Positions 9,258 through 17,828 are shown, numbered from the stretch's first letter. The stretch is 64,000 bases of DNA from Gillisella vitis (GCA_009744235.1 WPHV01000004.1:248001-312000), one strand, 5' to 3'. Numbers and translations are program-made. The notes: a model not told the origin generated them from the letters alone.

Positions 9258-10124
9258 TCAGCGTCCGTCCCGCGCTCCATCCCGGCGGGCCATGAAGGCA
9301 AGCCGCTCGAACAGATGCACGTCCTGCTCATTCTTCAAAAGCGCGCCGTGCAGTTTGGGCAGGGCATTGGCGGCATCGCTGCGCAAATCGACGGGATCGA
9401 CCTCATCGGCCACCAGCAGGCGTATCCAGTCCAAGGCTTCCGAGGTCGATGGACGTTTTTTCAGGCCCGGCGTTTCGCGGATCTCGTAAAACCGGGTCAG
9501 GGCCGCCTGGAGCAGCCGCTGCTTGATGCCGGGATAGTGAACCTCGACGATCCGCGCCAGCGTCTCGGCATCTGGAAAGCGGATATAATGGAAGAAACAC
9601 CGACGCAGGAAGGCATCGGGCAGCTCTTTCTCATTGTTGGAGGTGATGATAACGATCGGGCGCACCTGCGCCTTCACCCGCTCGCCGGTCTCATAGACGT
9701 GAAACTCCATCCGATCCAGTTCCTGCAACAGATCGTTGGGAAACTCGATATCGGCCTTGTCGATCTCATCGATCAGCAGCACGGTCTTTCTCCCCGCCGC
9801 AAAAGCCTCCCAGAGCTTGCCGCGCCTTATATAATTGCCGATATCGCTGACACGCGGATCTCCCAGCTGGCTATCGCGCAGGCGCGACACGGCATCATAT
9901 TCGTAAAGCCCCTGCTGCGCCTTGGTGGTGGATTTGATCGTCCATTCGATCATGTCGAGACCAAGAGCCGCGGCAACCTGGCGGGCCAGCTCGGTCTTGC
10001 CGGTGCCTGGCTCCCCCTTGACCAGCAGCGGCCGTTCCAGCGCGATGGCCGCATTGACGGCCACCGTCAGGTCCTTGTCGGCGATATAATCCGCGCTTCC
10101 GGTGAATTGCCCGGCAAATGGCAT
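9258..10124 (-). CDS. MoxR-family AAA+ ATPase
   Basis: A 288-residue MoxR ATPase: Walker A GEPGTGKT at 37-44, Walker B LLIDEID around 117-122, sensor-1 ITSNNEKELPDAFLRRC, and the arginine-finger region. Such proteins remodel or activate target enzymes together with a VWA partner, here most likely the CoxE-like protein at 6479-7666. Start is supported by GGAGAG before the ATG. The metA leader begins only some 70 bases after its stop, so read-through into the riboswitch is possible. Confidence 0.92.
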   Translation of the reverse strand: MPFAGQFTGSADYIADKDLTVAVNAAIALERPLLVKGEPGTGKTELARQVAAALGLDMIEWTIKSTTKAQQGLYEYDAVSRLRDSQLGDPRVSDIGNYIRRGKLWEAFAAGRKTVLLIDEIDKADIEFPNDLLQELDRMEFHVYETGERVKAQVRPIVIITSNNEKELPDAFLRRCFFHYIRFPDAETLARIVEVHYPGIKQRLLQAALTRFYEIRETPGLKKRPSTSEALDWIRLLVADEVDPVDLRSDAANALPKLHGALLKNEQDVHLFERLAFMARRDGARDGR

Positions 10125-10357
10125 GATCTCTCCAATTCATCGTGAATTTCGGTGAAAGTAATCAGCGGCACAGCCAGCGACAAGCCAGTGCAGGCCAATC
10201 TCTTCACAAATAAAGCTTGTATTTTGTTTGAAATCTGCCAGTTTGGCCCCCACATCCTGCTCGACCATTCAGGATGGGGTCACCTTTTCCGGCAGGAAAG
10301 CGCTTTGGCCCCGAATGGGCATGAGTTAAACTTTCCTCTGCCTGACTGAGCTGCAAG

Positions 10358-10376
10358 ACCGGACGTTCCGGTTTTT
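10358..10376 (+). terminator. Terminator-like hairpin with T run
   Basis: Six-base stem ACCGGA/TCCGGT with a three-base loop followed by TTTTG. No gene on this strand ends just upstream, so it may close a short non-coding transcript or act as an attenuator for the downstream small gene and rpsU. Confidence 0.45.
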
Positions 10377-10432
10377 GTCTGTGCCGCTGAACCGGGTGCG
10401 GTTCGATGGCAGGATTGGGCAGGGACTATTCG

Positions 10433-10482
10433 TTTTTGCAGCGGCACGTGAGCGCCGATATCGGCGCACAGCGCTGCAAAAA
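10433..10482. repeat. Nested inverted repeat
   Basis: Outer arms TTTTTGCAGCG and CGCTGCAAAAA (11 bp, perfect) enclose a second perfect 16-base palindrome GCGCCGATATCGGCGC at 10452-10467. It lies 120 bases upstream of the start of the gene before rpsU and could act as a bidirectional terminator or a 5' leader structure. Confidence 0.6.
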
Positions 10483-10605
10483 TCCGCACCGCGCCGTTCG
10501 CACTGTTGTCCGCATCTTTTCGCCCCGGCGAAACCAAAGCGGTTTCCCGGCGCATTTTCGTTTCGGCATTTGATCCGCGAGCAGTAGTCCTGCAAGGAGA
10601 CCGGC

Positions 10606-10875
10606 ATGACGGCGCATTTATACAAGACAGGCGACATGGTCGTGCTGAAAGACGGTCCCGTCAGGCTTTCCCGGTCGGTCGGCGTGTGCAAGGTGCTTGC
10701 CACCCTGCCGGAATCCCAGGGCGCTCGGCGGTATCGGGTTCGCTTCGAGAGCGAAACGTTCGACCGGTCGATTGCCGAGGACGAGATCGATGTCAGCCGT
10801 TCGCCACGGTCAGGCACGGCCTCAAAAACACAAAAGGCCGGCGGGGCCTGGGCAACGCCAGTCAATTCGAAATAA
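10606..10875 (+). CDS. Conserved small hypothetical protein before rpsU
   Basis: An 89-residue protein of unknown function. The first 65 residues look like a compact beta-rich domain ([15 protein letters not shown] then [22 protein letters not shown]), reminiscent in style of small SH3-like or KOW-type beta barrels, though I do not recognise a named family; the tail is Ser/Thr/Lys-rich and likely disordered. AAGGAG precedes the ATG. It ends 35 bases before rpsU on the same strand and is probably co-transcribed with it. Confidence 0.65.
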   Translation: MTAHLYKTGDMVVLKDGPVRLSRSVGVCKVLATLPESQGARRYRVRFESETFDRSIAEDEIDVSRSPRSGTASKTQKAGGAWATPVNSK

Positions 10876-10910
10876 CCAGATTATCATCCTCAACCATCAA
10901 AGGAGAGACA

Positions 10911-11159
10911 GTGCAGGTACTCGTCAGGGATAACAATGTTGAGCAGGCATTGCGCGTGCTGAAGAAGAAAATGCAGCGCGAAGGCCTGTTTCGTGAAATG
11001 AAGGCCCGTTCGGCCTATGAAAAGCCGTCGGAAAAGAAGACCCGCGAAAAGGCCGAGGCCGTGCGCCGCACCCGCAAGCTGGCCCGCAAGAAGCTTCAGC
11101 GCGAGGGCCTTCTGCCTGCGCCGAAGAAAAAAGTTTTTGCACCGCGCGCCCAAGGGTAA
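10911..11159 (+). CDS. rpsU: 30S ribosomal protein S21
   Basis: An 82-residue S21 with the conserved [23 protein letters not shown] start and the basic [12 protein letters not shown] tail. The initiation codon is GTG with AAAGGAGA seven bases upstream. The C-terminal extension [11 protein letters not shown] is longer than in enterobacterial S21 (about 71 residues). S21 sits near the anti-Shine-Dalgarno region of the 30S subunit. A terminator follows at 11283. Confidence 0.95.
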   Translation: MQVLVRDNNVEQALRVLKKKMQREGLFREMKARSAYEKPSEKKTREKAEAVRRTRKLARKKLQREGLLPAPKKKVFAPRAQG

Positions 11160-11282
11160 GGGCCGAAGGGCAAGGGACACATCGCCCTTGGCCATGAAAT
11201 CGAGACCGGGCAAATCCGTGCAGGTCTCGAATCCTTTGTTCCAGGCAATTATGCCTCGGGCAATCGGACTGGAAAATGCCGC

Positions 11283-11313
11283 AGGCGTTCCGTTGATCAC
11301 GGAACGCCTTTTG
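11283..11313 (+). terminator. Intrinsic terminator after rpsU
   Basis: Perfect 11-base stem AGGCGTTCCGT/ACGGAACGCCT with loop TGATC, followed by TTT. It is 124 bases after the rpsU stop and just before the thiamine pyrophosphokinase gene. Confidence 0.8.
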
Positions 11314-11344
11314 CATTTGGCCTCAGATGCGTTATGGCATGGCC

Positions 11345-11998
11345 ATGACGGAAAGCACCTTCACCATTCTGCTCGGCGGTCCCCTCGCCATCACGCCCCG
11401 GCTGCTCGGCACTGTTGCAGGAACCCGCGCCATTGCCGCCGATGGCGGCATGCGCCATGCCGAACCGCTGGGACTGACACCTGAGCTTTGGGTGGGTGAT
11501 TTCGACAGTTCCGACGATCTGCCCGCAGACCGGTTTCCGGATATCCCGCGCCTTCCCTATCCCGCCCGCAAGAACCTCACCGATGGTGAAATCGCCATTG
11601 AAGAAGCCCGCAAGCGCGGCGCGACCTCTCTCCTGCTGGCGGGCGCGCTTGGGGGAGAACGATCCGACCATGCGCTGATGCATCTGCTGCTGGCGGTGGC
11701 ACTGGCGGCCCAGGGGCTTGATCTGCACCTCACCTCCGGCGAGGAAGAGGCGTGGCCGCTTCTGCCGGGCAAAACCGTGACCCTGGACCTACCGCAGGGT
11801 TCGTTGTTTTCTATTCTCGGCTTTTCCGCGCTGACCGGGCTGACCATCGCCGGTGCCCGCTATCCATTACAGGGCTTCGATCTACCATTCGGATCGTCCC
11901 GCACCATTTCCAATGTGGCCGAAGGTCCGGTAACGCTGTCGCTTGGCAGCGGCGACGCCGTGATCCTTGCCCGCCCTTATGACATGACCGGAGCGTGA
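11345..11998 (+). CDS. Thiamine diphosphokinase
   Basis: A thiamine pyrophosphokinase (TPK/ThiN family), which transfers pyrophosphate from ATP to thiamine to give the active cofactor. Signatures are AADGGMRHA, the metal-binding VGDFDSSDD, KNLTDGEIA and GALGGERSDHAL. The start could be 11345 or an in-frame ATG at 11327; neither has a strong ribosome site. It makes metabolic sense beside the thiBPQ importer 6 kb away, because imported thiamine must be pyrophosphorylated. The ABC-F gene follows after three bases. Confidence 0.92.
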   Translation: MTESTFTILLGGPLAITPRLLGTVAGTRAIAADGGMRHAEPLGLTPELWVGDFDSSDDLPADRFPDIPRLPYPARKNLTDGEIAIEEARKRGATSLLLAGALGGERSDHALMHLLLAVALAAQGLDLHLTSGEEEAWPLLPGKTVTLDLPQGSLFSILGFSALTGLTIAGARYPLQGFDLPFGSSRTISNVAEGPVTLSLGSGDAVILARPYDMTGA

Positions 11999-12001
11999 CC
12001 C

Positions 12002-13831
12002 TTGGCACCGCCAATCCTGAAACTTGACAATATCTTCCTGTCCTTCGGCGGCGCACCGCTGCTCAACGGCGCTGGCCTGCAAGTCGAACCGGGCGACCGA
12101 ATCTGCCTTGTCGGCCGCAACGGCTCTGGCAAGTCCACCCTGATGAAGATCGCTGCGGGTCTGGTCGAGGCCCAGTCGGGCGAAGTGTTCCGCCACCCCT
12201 CGGCCACCATCCGTTATCTCGAACAGGCCCCGGATTTCGGCAGCCACGCCACCGTGCAGGCCTATGCCGAGGCAGGCCTTGGCCCCGGCGACGACCCGTA
12301 CCGGGTCACGTATCTGCTGGAACATCTGGGTCTGAGCGGCCAGGAAGATCCGAAAAGCCTGTCGGGCGGTGAAGCGCGCCGTGCTGCTTTGGCGCGGGTG
12401 CTGGCACCGGAACCCGACATCCTGATGCTGGACGAGCCGACCAACCATCTCGACCTGCCGACCATCGAATGGCTGGAAGAAGAGTTGCGCAAGACCCGCA
12501 GCGCTCTTGTCCTCATCTCCCATGACCGTCGCTTCCTGGAGAAATGCTCGACCGCCACCGTCTGGCTGGATCGCGGCCTGTCGCGCCGTCTGGCGCGCGG
12601 CTTTGGACATTTCGAGGAATGGCGCGACAAGGTGCTGGAAGAAGAAGAGATCGAACAGCACAAGCTGGGCAAAGCCATCGAGCGCGAAGAACATTGGCTG
12701 CGCTACGGCGTAACGGCACGGCGCAAGCGCAATATGCGCCGGCTTGGCAACCTCCAGACCCTGCGCGCCGACTATCGCGGCCATAAAGGTCCGCAGGGAA
12801 CCATCCTTGCCAGTGCCACCGAGGGCAAGGAAAGCGGCAAGCTGGTGATCGAGGCCGAGAAAATCACCAAGGCCTATGGCGAGCGGACGATCATCGCGCC
12901 GTTTTCAATCCGCGTGCATCGCGGCGACTGTATCGGCCTGGTCGGCCCGAATGGCGCTGGCAAAACCACGCTGTTGAAAATGCTGACCGGTCAACTTTCG
13001 CCTGACGAAGGCACGATCAAGCTCGGCACCAATCTGGAAATTGCCACGCTCGATCAGAAGCGCGAGGATCTGAACCCTGATGACACGCTGGCCAATTACC
13101 TGACCGACGGACGCGGCGAAAACCTGCTGGTCAATGGCGAGCAGAAACATGTGACCGGCTATATGAAGGAATTCCTGTTTCAGCCGGAACAGGCCCGCAC
13201 CCCGATCCGCAACCTGTCCGGCGGCGAGCGGGCCAGGCTGATGCTGGCGCGGATCATGGCCAAGCCCTCCAACCTGCTGATCCTCGACGAGCCGACCAAC
13301 GACCTCGACATCGAGACGCTGGACCTGCTTCAGGAAATCGTTACCGGATATTCCGGCACCGTCATTCTCGTCAGCCATGACCGCGATTTCCTCGACCGCA
13401 CCGTGACCTCGACCATCGCCCCCGCCAATCCGGAGGCCCCCGATGGCCGCTGGATCGAATATGCCGGCGGCTATTCCGACATGCTGGCGCAGCGCCGGGG
13501 TGTGGAAGACGAGCGCAAGCGCATGGAAAAAGCGGAAAAAGCCAAGACGCAGGACAGCGGCGGCAAAAGCGCCGATACGACAGCCAAGAACAAGGGAAAA
13601 CTGTCCTTCAAGCAGAAATTCGCGCTGGAAAACCTGCCGAAGGAAATGGAAAAGGCCGAGAAGGAGATCGGTCTGCGGGAGGCGAAAATGGCCGATCCCA
13701 ACCTGTTCGTGAAGGACCCCGCTACCTTCAACAAACTCGCCGCCGAAATGGAAGTGCTGCGCCAGTCCATCGCCCGCATGGAAGAAGAATGGCTGGAACT
13801 GGAAATGCTGCGCGAAGAACTGGAGGGGTAA
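12002..13831 (+). CDS. ABC-F family ATPase, Uup-like
   Basis: A 609-residue soluble protein with two ABC ATPase domains, no membrane segments, a linker between them and a C-terminal coiled coil rich in Lys/Glu (about 500-605), the Uup layout. Walker A sequences are GRNGSGKST and GPNGAGKTT; signatures LSGGEARR and LSGGERAR; Walker B regions LMLDEPTNHLD and LILDEPTNDLD. ABC-F proteins act on the ribosome or, for Uup, on branched DNA or ribosome assembly. It starts with TTG three bases after the kinase stop, with CGGAG upstream. Confidence 0.92.
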   Translation: MAPPILKLDNIFLSFGGAPLLNGAGLQVEPGDRICLVGRNGSGKSTLMKIAAGLVEAQSGEVFRHPSATIRYLEQAPDFGSHATVQAYAEAGLGPGDDPYRVTYLLEHLGLSGQEDPKSLSGGEARRAALARVLAPEPDILMLDEPTNHLDLPTIEWLEEELRKTRSALVLISHDRRFLEKCSTATVWLDRGLSRRLARGFGHFEEWRDKVLEEEEIEQHKLGKAIEREEHWLRYGVTARRKRNMRRLGNLQTLRADYRGHKGPQGTILASATEGKESGKLVIEAEKITKAYGERTIIAPFSIRVHRGDCIGLVGPNGAGKTTLLKMLTGQLSPDEGTIKLGTNLEIATLDQKREDLNPDDTLANYLTDGRGENLLVNGEQKHVTGYMKEFLFQPEQARTPIRNLSGGERARLMLARIMAKPSNLLILDEPTNDLDIETLDLLQEIVTGYSGTVILVSHDRDFLDRTVTSTIAPANPEAPDGRWIEYAGGYSDMLAQRRGVEDERKRMEKAEKAKTQDSGGKSADTTAKNKGKLSFKQKFALENLPKEMEKAEKEIGLREAKMADPNLFVKDPATFNKLAAEMEVLRQSIARMEEEWLELEMLREELEG

Positions 13832-13869
13832 CCCAAGCGCTCTATAGCAGCGTGCGCAAAGGTCCGGTC

Positions 13870-13955
13870 TAGAGCATCGGACCGATGCTCTAAGTTTTTG
13901 TTTACGCATCGGATTTATCCGAAAACCGGTTCCCACTTTTCGGTCCGATGCTCTA
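13870..13955. repeat. Rhizobial palindromic intergenic repeat (RIME-like)
   Basis: The left end is an odd palindrome TAGAGCATCGG-A-CCGATGCTCTA (13870-13892). Its first 15 bases are repeated inverted at 13941-13955, and the middle holds CCGAAAACCGGTTCCCA. This is a form of the short mosaic elements common between rhizobial genes. It lies just after the ABC-F stop and could fold in the transcript as two alternative hairpins. Confidence 0.75.
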
Positions 13956-13989
13956 GCGCTTTACATGTGTGGCATGACGCCTTGCATTC

Positions 13990-14027
13990 CCAATGCCTGG
14001 AGGCACAAAGACATTTCCAGGCATTGG
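13990..14027. repeat. Inverted repeat, 12-bp stem
   Basis: CCAATGCCTGGA and TCCAGGCATTGG with a 14-base loop, between the RIME-like element and the next repeat. It has no T run; it may still protect or end the ABC-F transcript. Confidence 0.6.
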
Positions 14028-14046
14028 CTGTAGTGCTTTATATCTG

Positions 14047-14094
14047 CTGCATAATTTTCTCTTTAAACCGATTCCGGTTTAAAGAATGATGCAG
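14047..14094. repeat. AT-rich palindromic repeat (GCATAATT family), copy 2
   Basis: CTGCAT..ATGCAG outer arms with the inner stem CTTTAAACCG/CGGTTTAAAG. The same pattern (GCATAATT, then a TTTAAA-containing stem) recurs near 6380, 14700-14762 and 23185-23226. It abuts the stop of the next, leftward gene. Confidence 0.65.
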
Positions 14095-14100
14095 TAACCA

Positions 14101-14388
14101 TTATTTGGTTTTGAGCAGCCACATCTTGCCGGCCATGGTGATCCGGCGGGAATCTTGCTCGGCTTCTTCCGCCGTATTGCACCGTTCCAGCAGGCCCAGG
14201 TCCGTCAGTTCCGTCACGGTCGTGGTGGTGAGGAACTTGATCTTCTGCGGCCGTTCCTTGAAACGGTCGGTCCGGGAATAGGTCACCTCTGCGTTCAGAT
14301 GCGTCCATTTCTTCAACGGCTGGGGATATAGATCGCCGTCCTTGGCAAGCTTCAGTCCGCGGATCTGCGTGGGTGTCAATTCGATCAT
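14101..14388 (-). CDS. Conserved hypothetical protein, 95 aa
   Basis: A small soluble protein, apparently helix-turn-helix-like in length and composition: ELTPTQIRGLKLAKDGDLYP, then a Lys/Arg-rich middle and TVTELTDLGLLERCNTAEEAE near the C-terminus, which resembles the recognition part of winged-helix or DNA-binding folds. I do not recognise a named family. Codon use looks normal for the genome. Only a weak GAGG lies before the ATG. It is flanked on both sides by intergenic repeats. Confidence 0.6.
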   Translation of the reverse strand: MIELTPTQIRGLKLAKDGDLYPQPLKKWTHLNAEVTYSRTDRFKERPQKIKFLTTTTVTELTDLGLLERCNTAEEAEQDSRRITMAGKMWLLKTK

Positions 14389-14810
14389 ATCCAGCCTCTA
14401 GTGGGACCATTTCCAGCGCCAGGGACGCTCCAGGAAATGCTCTGTCTCTTTTGTGTTATACCAAGGCCCGAAGACGCGCATGCATCCCTGCCTTGAAAAA
14501 AAAACGACCATCTCAAGTGCCTTACAGGCTTGAGATAGTCGCAACGGAATACCGACTGCCATTGTGAACGGCTATTGGCATGATGCGGTGGCACGTGGAA
14601 AACGGCCCAATGAATTCTGATATTGCGAGCGCCCGTGCAGAACGCCCCGAGGGCGATGTCATAGTCAGCTTGGCGCGCAATTTCGCTTTTTTAATCCATA
14701 TCTGGTTTAAAGATTATGCAGTAAGCTTCTGTGGGCAGAGAGTCTACTGGATAATTCCTTAAATCGGACGAGATGATACCCGCTTTAAGGCGTCATGCTG
14801 TCGAGCAGGC
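14389..14810. repeat. Repeat-rich spacer without gene
   Basis: About 420 bases holding no supported gene. It contains a hairpin ATCTCAAG..CTTGAGAT near 14511-14534, a partial element GGAAATGCTCTGTCTC near 14433, and two half-copies of the AT-rich GCATAATT family (about 14697-14722 and 14750-14766). A 60-residue open frame inside it is made of repeat sequence. Confidence 0.6.
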
Positions 14811-16625
14811 CTATTCCGGCACCGGCACGTCCATCCGTTCCAGATGCAGGATGCGCGGCGATACCGCATCGATGAAGCCCTGGGCGCGACCGATATAGAT
14901 CAGCGTCGCCTCCTCTAACTGCGTCATCACGCCGGTCAGGATCGCCACCGTTTCCGGCTCCACGCCATCAAGCACATCGTTGAACACCACCCAACGGGGC
15001 TTGCGCAACAGGATATGGGCAAAGGCCAGCGCCATCTGCTCATCCTTGTCCAGCACCCGGTCCCAACGCTGCCGCTCGTCCAGCGCGCTAGCAAGGCGGC
15101 TGAGTTTCACCGTCTTCAGCGCCAGCGCCATAGCCTCCTCACCATAGGTGGAGGCATCCTCAGGATAGGCCAGAATGTCGCGCAATCGTCCCTCCGGCAG
15201 ATAGGGGGACTGCGGCACGAACAGGATATGATCTTCCTGCGGCAGACGGATCAAGCCTTCGCCATAGGGCCAGAGTCCGGCGATGGCATTGAAGAATTGC
15301 CGCCGGTTGATGCCGGGATCGCCGTTAACCATCACATGTTCACCGGCAAGGATGGTGGGATTGTCCTCTTTCAGATGATAACCGCCCCAATGGGCCTCAG
15401 CCTCGACGGGGGTGCGGATATAGACATCTTCGAAAGCCAGTTCGCCCGGCTTTCCGGCCTCCACCCGGATCTGGCCTTCCACCGTCTCGGTCAGCGCCGG
15501 TTCGATCAGGGCGGCGCGCAGCACCATCACCCGCAGCAACGTCGCCTTCCAATCGGCAATCGCCCCGAAATTATCGACATACCAGCGCAGCGCCGTATAG
15601 ACCTGCGTGAAAGCCGAGGCCGCCATCATCAGGCCGCCGAAGGTCATCGTCCCACCAAAATAGGCTGGCGAGGCGATCAGCACCGGCACGATCAGCGCCA
15701 GCCAGCCGAAGGCTGCCGACACCCAGGTCAGATTGGTCAGCGCCAGCGCCAGCTTGGAAATAATCGCCAGCACCCGGTCGATGGTGGCATGGATCTGGGC
15801 GCGCTCGACATCCTCGCCGCGCGCGAGCGCAATCGGCTCCAGATGCTCGTTGCTGCGCATCAGGGCCGCACGAAGCTCGGCCTCGCGGGCATAGCGGGTG
15901 GCGTTGAGACGGGTCAGCGTCGCGCCGACCAGATTGCTGGCCACCGCCGCCCCACCCGCATAGATCAGCGCCGCCCAGACCATATAACCGGGAATAGCGA
16001 TCTGATGCCCGAACAGCGTCAGCGAAAAATCACCCGACAATTTCCAGAGCACACTGATGAAACTGACGAGCAGAATGGTGGATTGGACCAGGCCGACGGT
16101 GAGCGACGTCGTCGATTCCGCCAGCTTGCGCGCATCTTCATGCAGGCGCTGATCCGGATTGACACCAAGCGGGCTGGAAACCGACAGCCGATAGGCGCGC
16201 CTTCCCTTCAGCCATTGATCGACCATATCGCGGGCCAATCCCTCGCGCATGTAAAGCGCGGTCATCTGGCTGAAAAAGGTCTGCGCCACATTGATGACAA
16301 GCAGAAAGGCGGCAATGAAGAAAAAATTGCGCAACTCCTGCCAGAAGGCCGATAGATCGCGATTTTCCAAGGCGTTGTAGAACGGCTGGTTCCAGCGATT
16401 GAGTAATATCTGGCCGTAGGTCAGAAGCAGAATGACCGCGAGCAGCGAAAGCGCCAGCAGCAGAATTCGTCCTCTGACATGGCTGGACCAGAAGGATTGG
16501 CCAGCCATGCGCATCTGTTCGGCAAATGTCAGGTCCGGCGCGGCGGGTTCGTTGTCCGGAAGTATGGTCTTGGATGCGGTCATCAGTGGTGATCGGCCAT
16601 GAAAAGAAGTTCTGTTTCCCATCAT
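14811..16625 (-). CDS. SbmA/YddA-like ABC membrane-ATPase fusion with degenerate ATP site
   Basis: A 604-residue protein: six membrane helices in the first 380 residues with SbmA/BacA-like features (YGQILLNRWNQPFYNALENRD, ARDMVDQWLKGRRAYRL), then an ABC domain. The domain is recognisable by its Q loop PQSPYLPEGRLRDILAYP (471-488), but Walker A is GDPGINRR (435-442, no Lys or Ser), the signature is DKDEQ in place of LSxGEQ, Walker B ends VVFNDV (no Glu), and the switch region reads YIGRAQGF without His. It is therefore unlikely to hydrolyse ATP and may work as a proton-driven SbmA-type carrier. Start among 16625 or 16583 is uncertain. Confidence 0.85.
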   Translation of the reverse strand: MMGNRTSFHGRSPLMTASKTILPDNEPAAPDLTFAEQMRMAGQSFWSSHVRGRILLLALSLLAVILLLTYGQILLNRWNQPFYNALENRDLSAFWQELRNFFFIAAFLLVINVAQTFFSQMTALYMREGLARDMVDQWLKGRRAYRLSVSSPLGVNPDQRLHEDARKLAESTTSLTVGLVQSTILLVSFISVLWKLSGDFSLTLFGHQIAIPGYMVWAALIYAGGAAVASNLVGATLTRLNATRYAREAELRAALMRSNEHLEPIALARGEDVERAQIHATIDRVLAIISKLALALTNLTWVSAAFGWLALIVPVLIASPAYFGGTMTFGGLMMAASAFTQVYTALRWYVDNFGAIADWKATLLRVMVLRAALIEPALTETVEGQIRVEAGKPGELAFEDVYIRTPVEAEAHWGGYHLKEDNPTILAGEHVMVNGDPGINRRQFFNAIAGLWPYGEGLIRLPQEDHILFVPQSPYLPEGRLRDILAYPEDASTYGEEAMALALKTVKLSRLASALDERQRWDRVLDKDEQMALAFAHILLRKPRWVVFNDVLDGVEPETVAILTGVMTQLEEATLIYIGRAQGFIDAVSPRILHLERMDVPVPE

Positions 16626-16743
16626 GCCCGCGATAACGCTATTGTGCTACTCCCAAACCATAAAAAGCCGTAGAGAAATCCTCACCCCCCGGACTTCATT
16701 CAGTGGGCTTCATTCACTGGAATGGCACCGCAATCGCACAAGA

Positions 16744-17484
16744 TCAACGCGGAGGCGCCACCTTGGGAATAAGCACGGCTTCGGGTTTGGCCACCATCAG
16801 AAAATCCTTGGCTGGCTTATAGTTCGTGGTCTTCTTCTTGGAATAATTCGGCGTCACCATGCCAGGAAGCATTCCAGATCCGTGGATACGATCATCAATC
16901 GGAAAATAGCTTTCCTGCTTGGGATGTTGAAGATTGGCGGCCGCCTCATGCACGCATTGTGTCCGTCGATCATCCTCTGGATGCCACCGGTAGATGTTGG
17001 TCGTCCAGACCTCGACTTTCATCATAATAACGCCATTGCGATTGATTTCTTCAATAAATTGCCAGTTCACATTCAATGAGCCCGTCGCAAACTGCCAATC
17101 GTGATTTCGAAAATTGGTTTGCGGAATATCCACGATGCCGGAAGAGGCAGGGTGAGATGACGGGGACAGGATTGGCGCAGTCCTTGAATTTTCCCCCTTT
17201 GAATTTTTCAACGGCGCCCGCGCCGCATTGATTGCACCAAAGATGCGAGCACGTACCCCCGGGTCCTCTTCCATCAATGTCCGAAGCGAAAAATGGATCG
17301 GCTCACCCGAGCCCGCCAGATAGTGATTGAGGAACTGTTCTGCCCGACCGCCTTTATCCATGGTTCTTGCCTTGGCAAGCGTCATGATCTGCAGGTCAGA
17401 CCATGTCTGACCATGGTCTGTGTATTTGCCGGTAAACCGCACACTGTTGCATACAAAATCAATATCACTTTTTTCCAATGGCAT
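16744..17484 (-). CDS. Hypothetical protein, orphan, 246 aa
   Basis: Not recognised. No signal peptide or membrane helix. The first 80 residues look helical and ordered (SDLQIMTLAKARTMDKGGRAEQFLNHYLAG), residues 100-125 are Ser/Pro-rich, and the second half has aromatic-rich segments (NHDWQFATGSLNVNWQFIEE, KVEVWTTNIYRWHPEDDRR). The start at 17484 follows GGAGGA with seven bases between; the frame continues to 17511. The sequence is less GC-rich than its neighbours, which hints at acquisition. Neighbours (ABC protein, thiamine operon) give no clue. Confidence 0.6.
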   Translation of the reverse strand: MPLEKSDIDFVCNSVRFTGKYTDHGQTWSDLQIMTLAKARTMDKGGRAEQFLNHYLAGSGEPIHFSLRTLMEEDPGVRARIFGAINAARAPLKNSKGENSRTAPILSPSSHPASSGIVDIPQTNFRNHDWQFATGSLNVNWQFIEEINRNGVIMMKVEVWTTNIYRWHPEDDRRTQCVHEAAANLQHPKQESYFPIDDRIHGSGMLPGMVTPNYSKKKTTNYKPAKDFLMVAKPEAVLIPKVAPPR

Positions 17485-17734
17485 GCGATGTTCCTCCATC
17501 AACCAAGGCAAGCAAGCGTATACTTTTCAAAGCTTAAGAGCCGCAGTAAACCAGATGGCAGGACATGGCGTCAATAAAATATCTCATTTGCGTCAAATTC
17601 GGCGCAATATGAATGACGATACTGATCCGTGACGATTGAAATCCACTGGCCCTCCAAGATCAATGAAGGGTCACTCACCGTCCCATCCAATCACCCCTTG
17701 TCAGTTTCATTCCCCACCGCTAAACCTCCTAGAG

Positions 17735-17828
17735 ATCTAACGGGGTGCAATGGTGTCTGCCATTGCTGAGAGGCGACGCCGCCAACCCGCGGAACCTGAT
17801 CCGGCTAACACCGGCGGAGGGATTAGAT
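17735..17828 (+). promoter_or_regulatory. TPP riboswitch (THI element)
   Basis: P1 stem ATCTAA/TTAGAT encloses the conserved blocks GGGGTGC, GCTGAGAGG, ACCCGCGGAACCTGATC and GGCTAACACCGGCGGAGGGA, in the standard order. Thiamine pyrophosphate binding should reduce expression of the thiBPQ operon that starts 60 bases downstream. Confidence 0.97.

Larger units (their letters stand above)
10125..10605. other. Intergenic region with two strong hairpins
   Basis: No convincing gene was seen in these 480 bases between moxR (leftward) and the small gene before rpsU (rightward). On the plus strand ACCGGA/TCCGGT followed by a T run (10358-10376) resembles an intrinsic terminator, and 10433-10482 forms a larger hairpin. 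An unannotated short transcript ending at 10376 is possible. Confidence 0.4.

Noticed and set aside
12905..13936. A 343-codon open frame on the minus strand
   Set aside because: Antisense to the ABC-F gene; no start signal, and its upstream end lies in a repeat.
14580..14762. A 60-codon open frame on the plus strand
   Set aside because: Made of intergenic repeat sequence, without a ribosome site.
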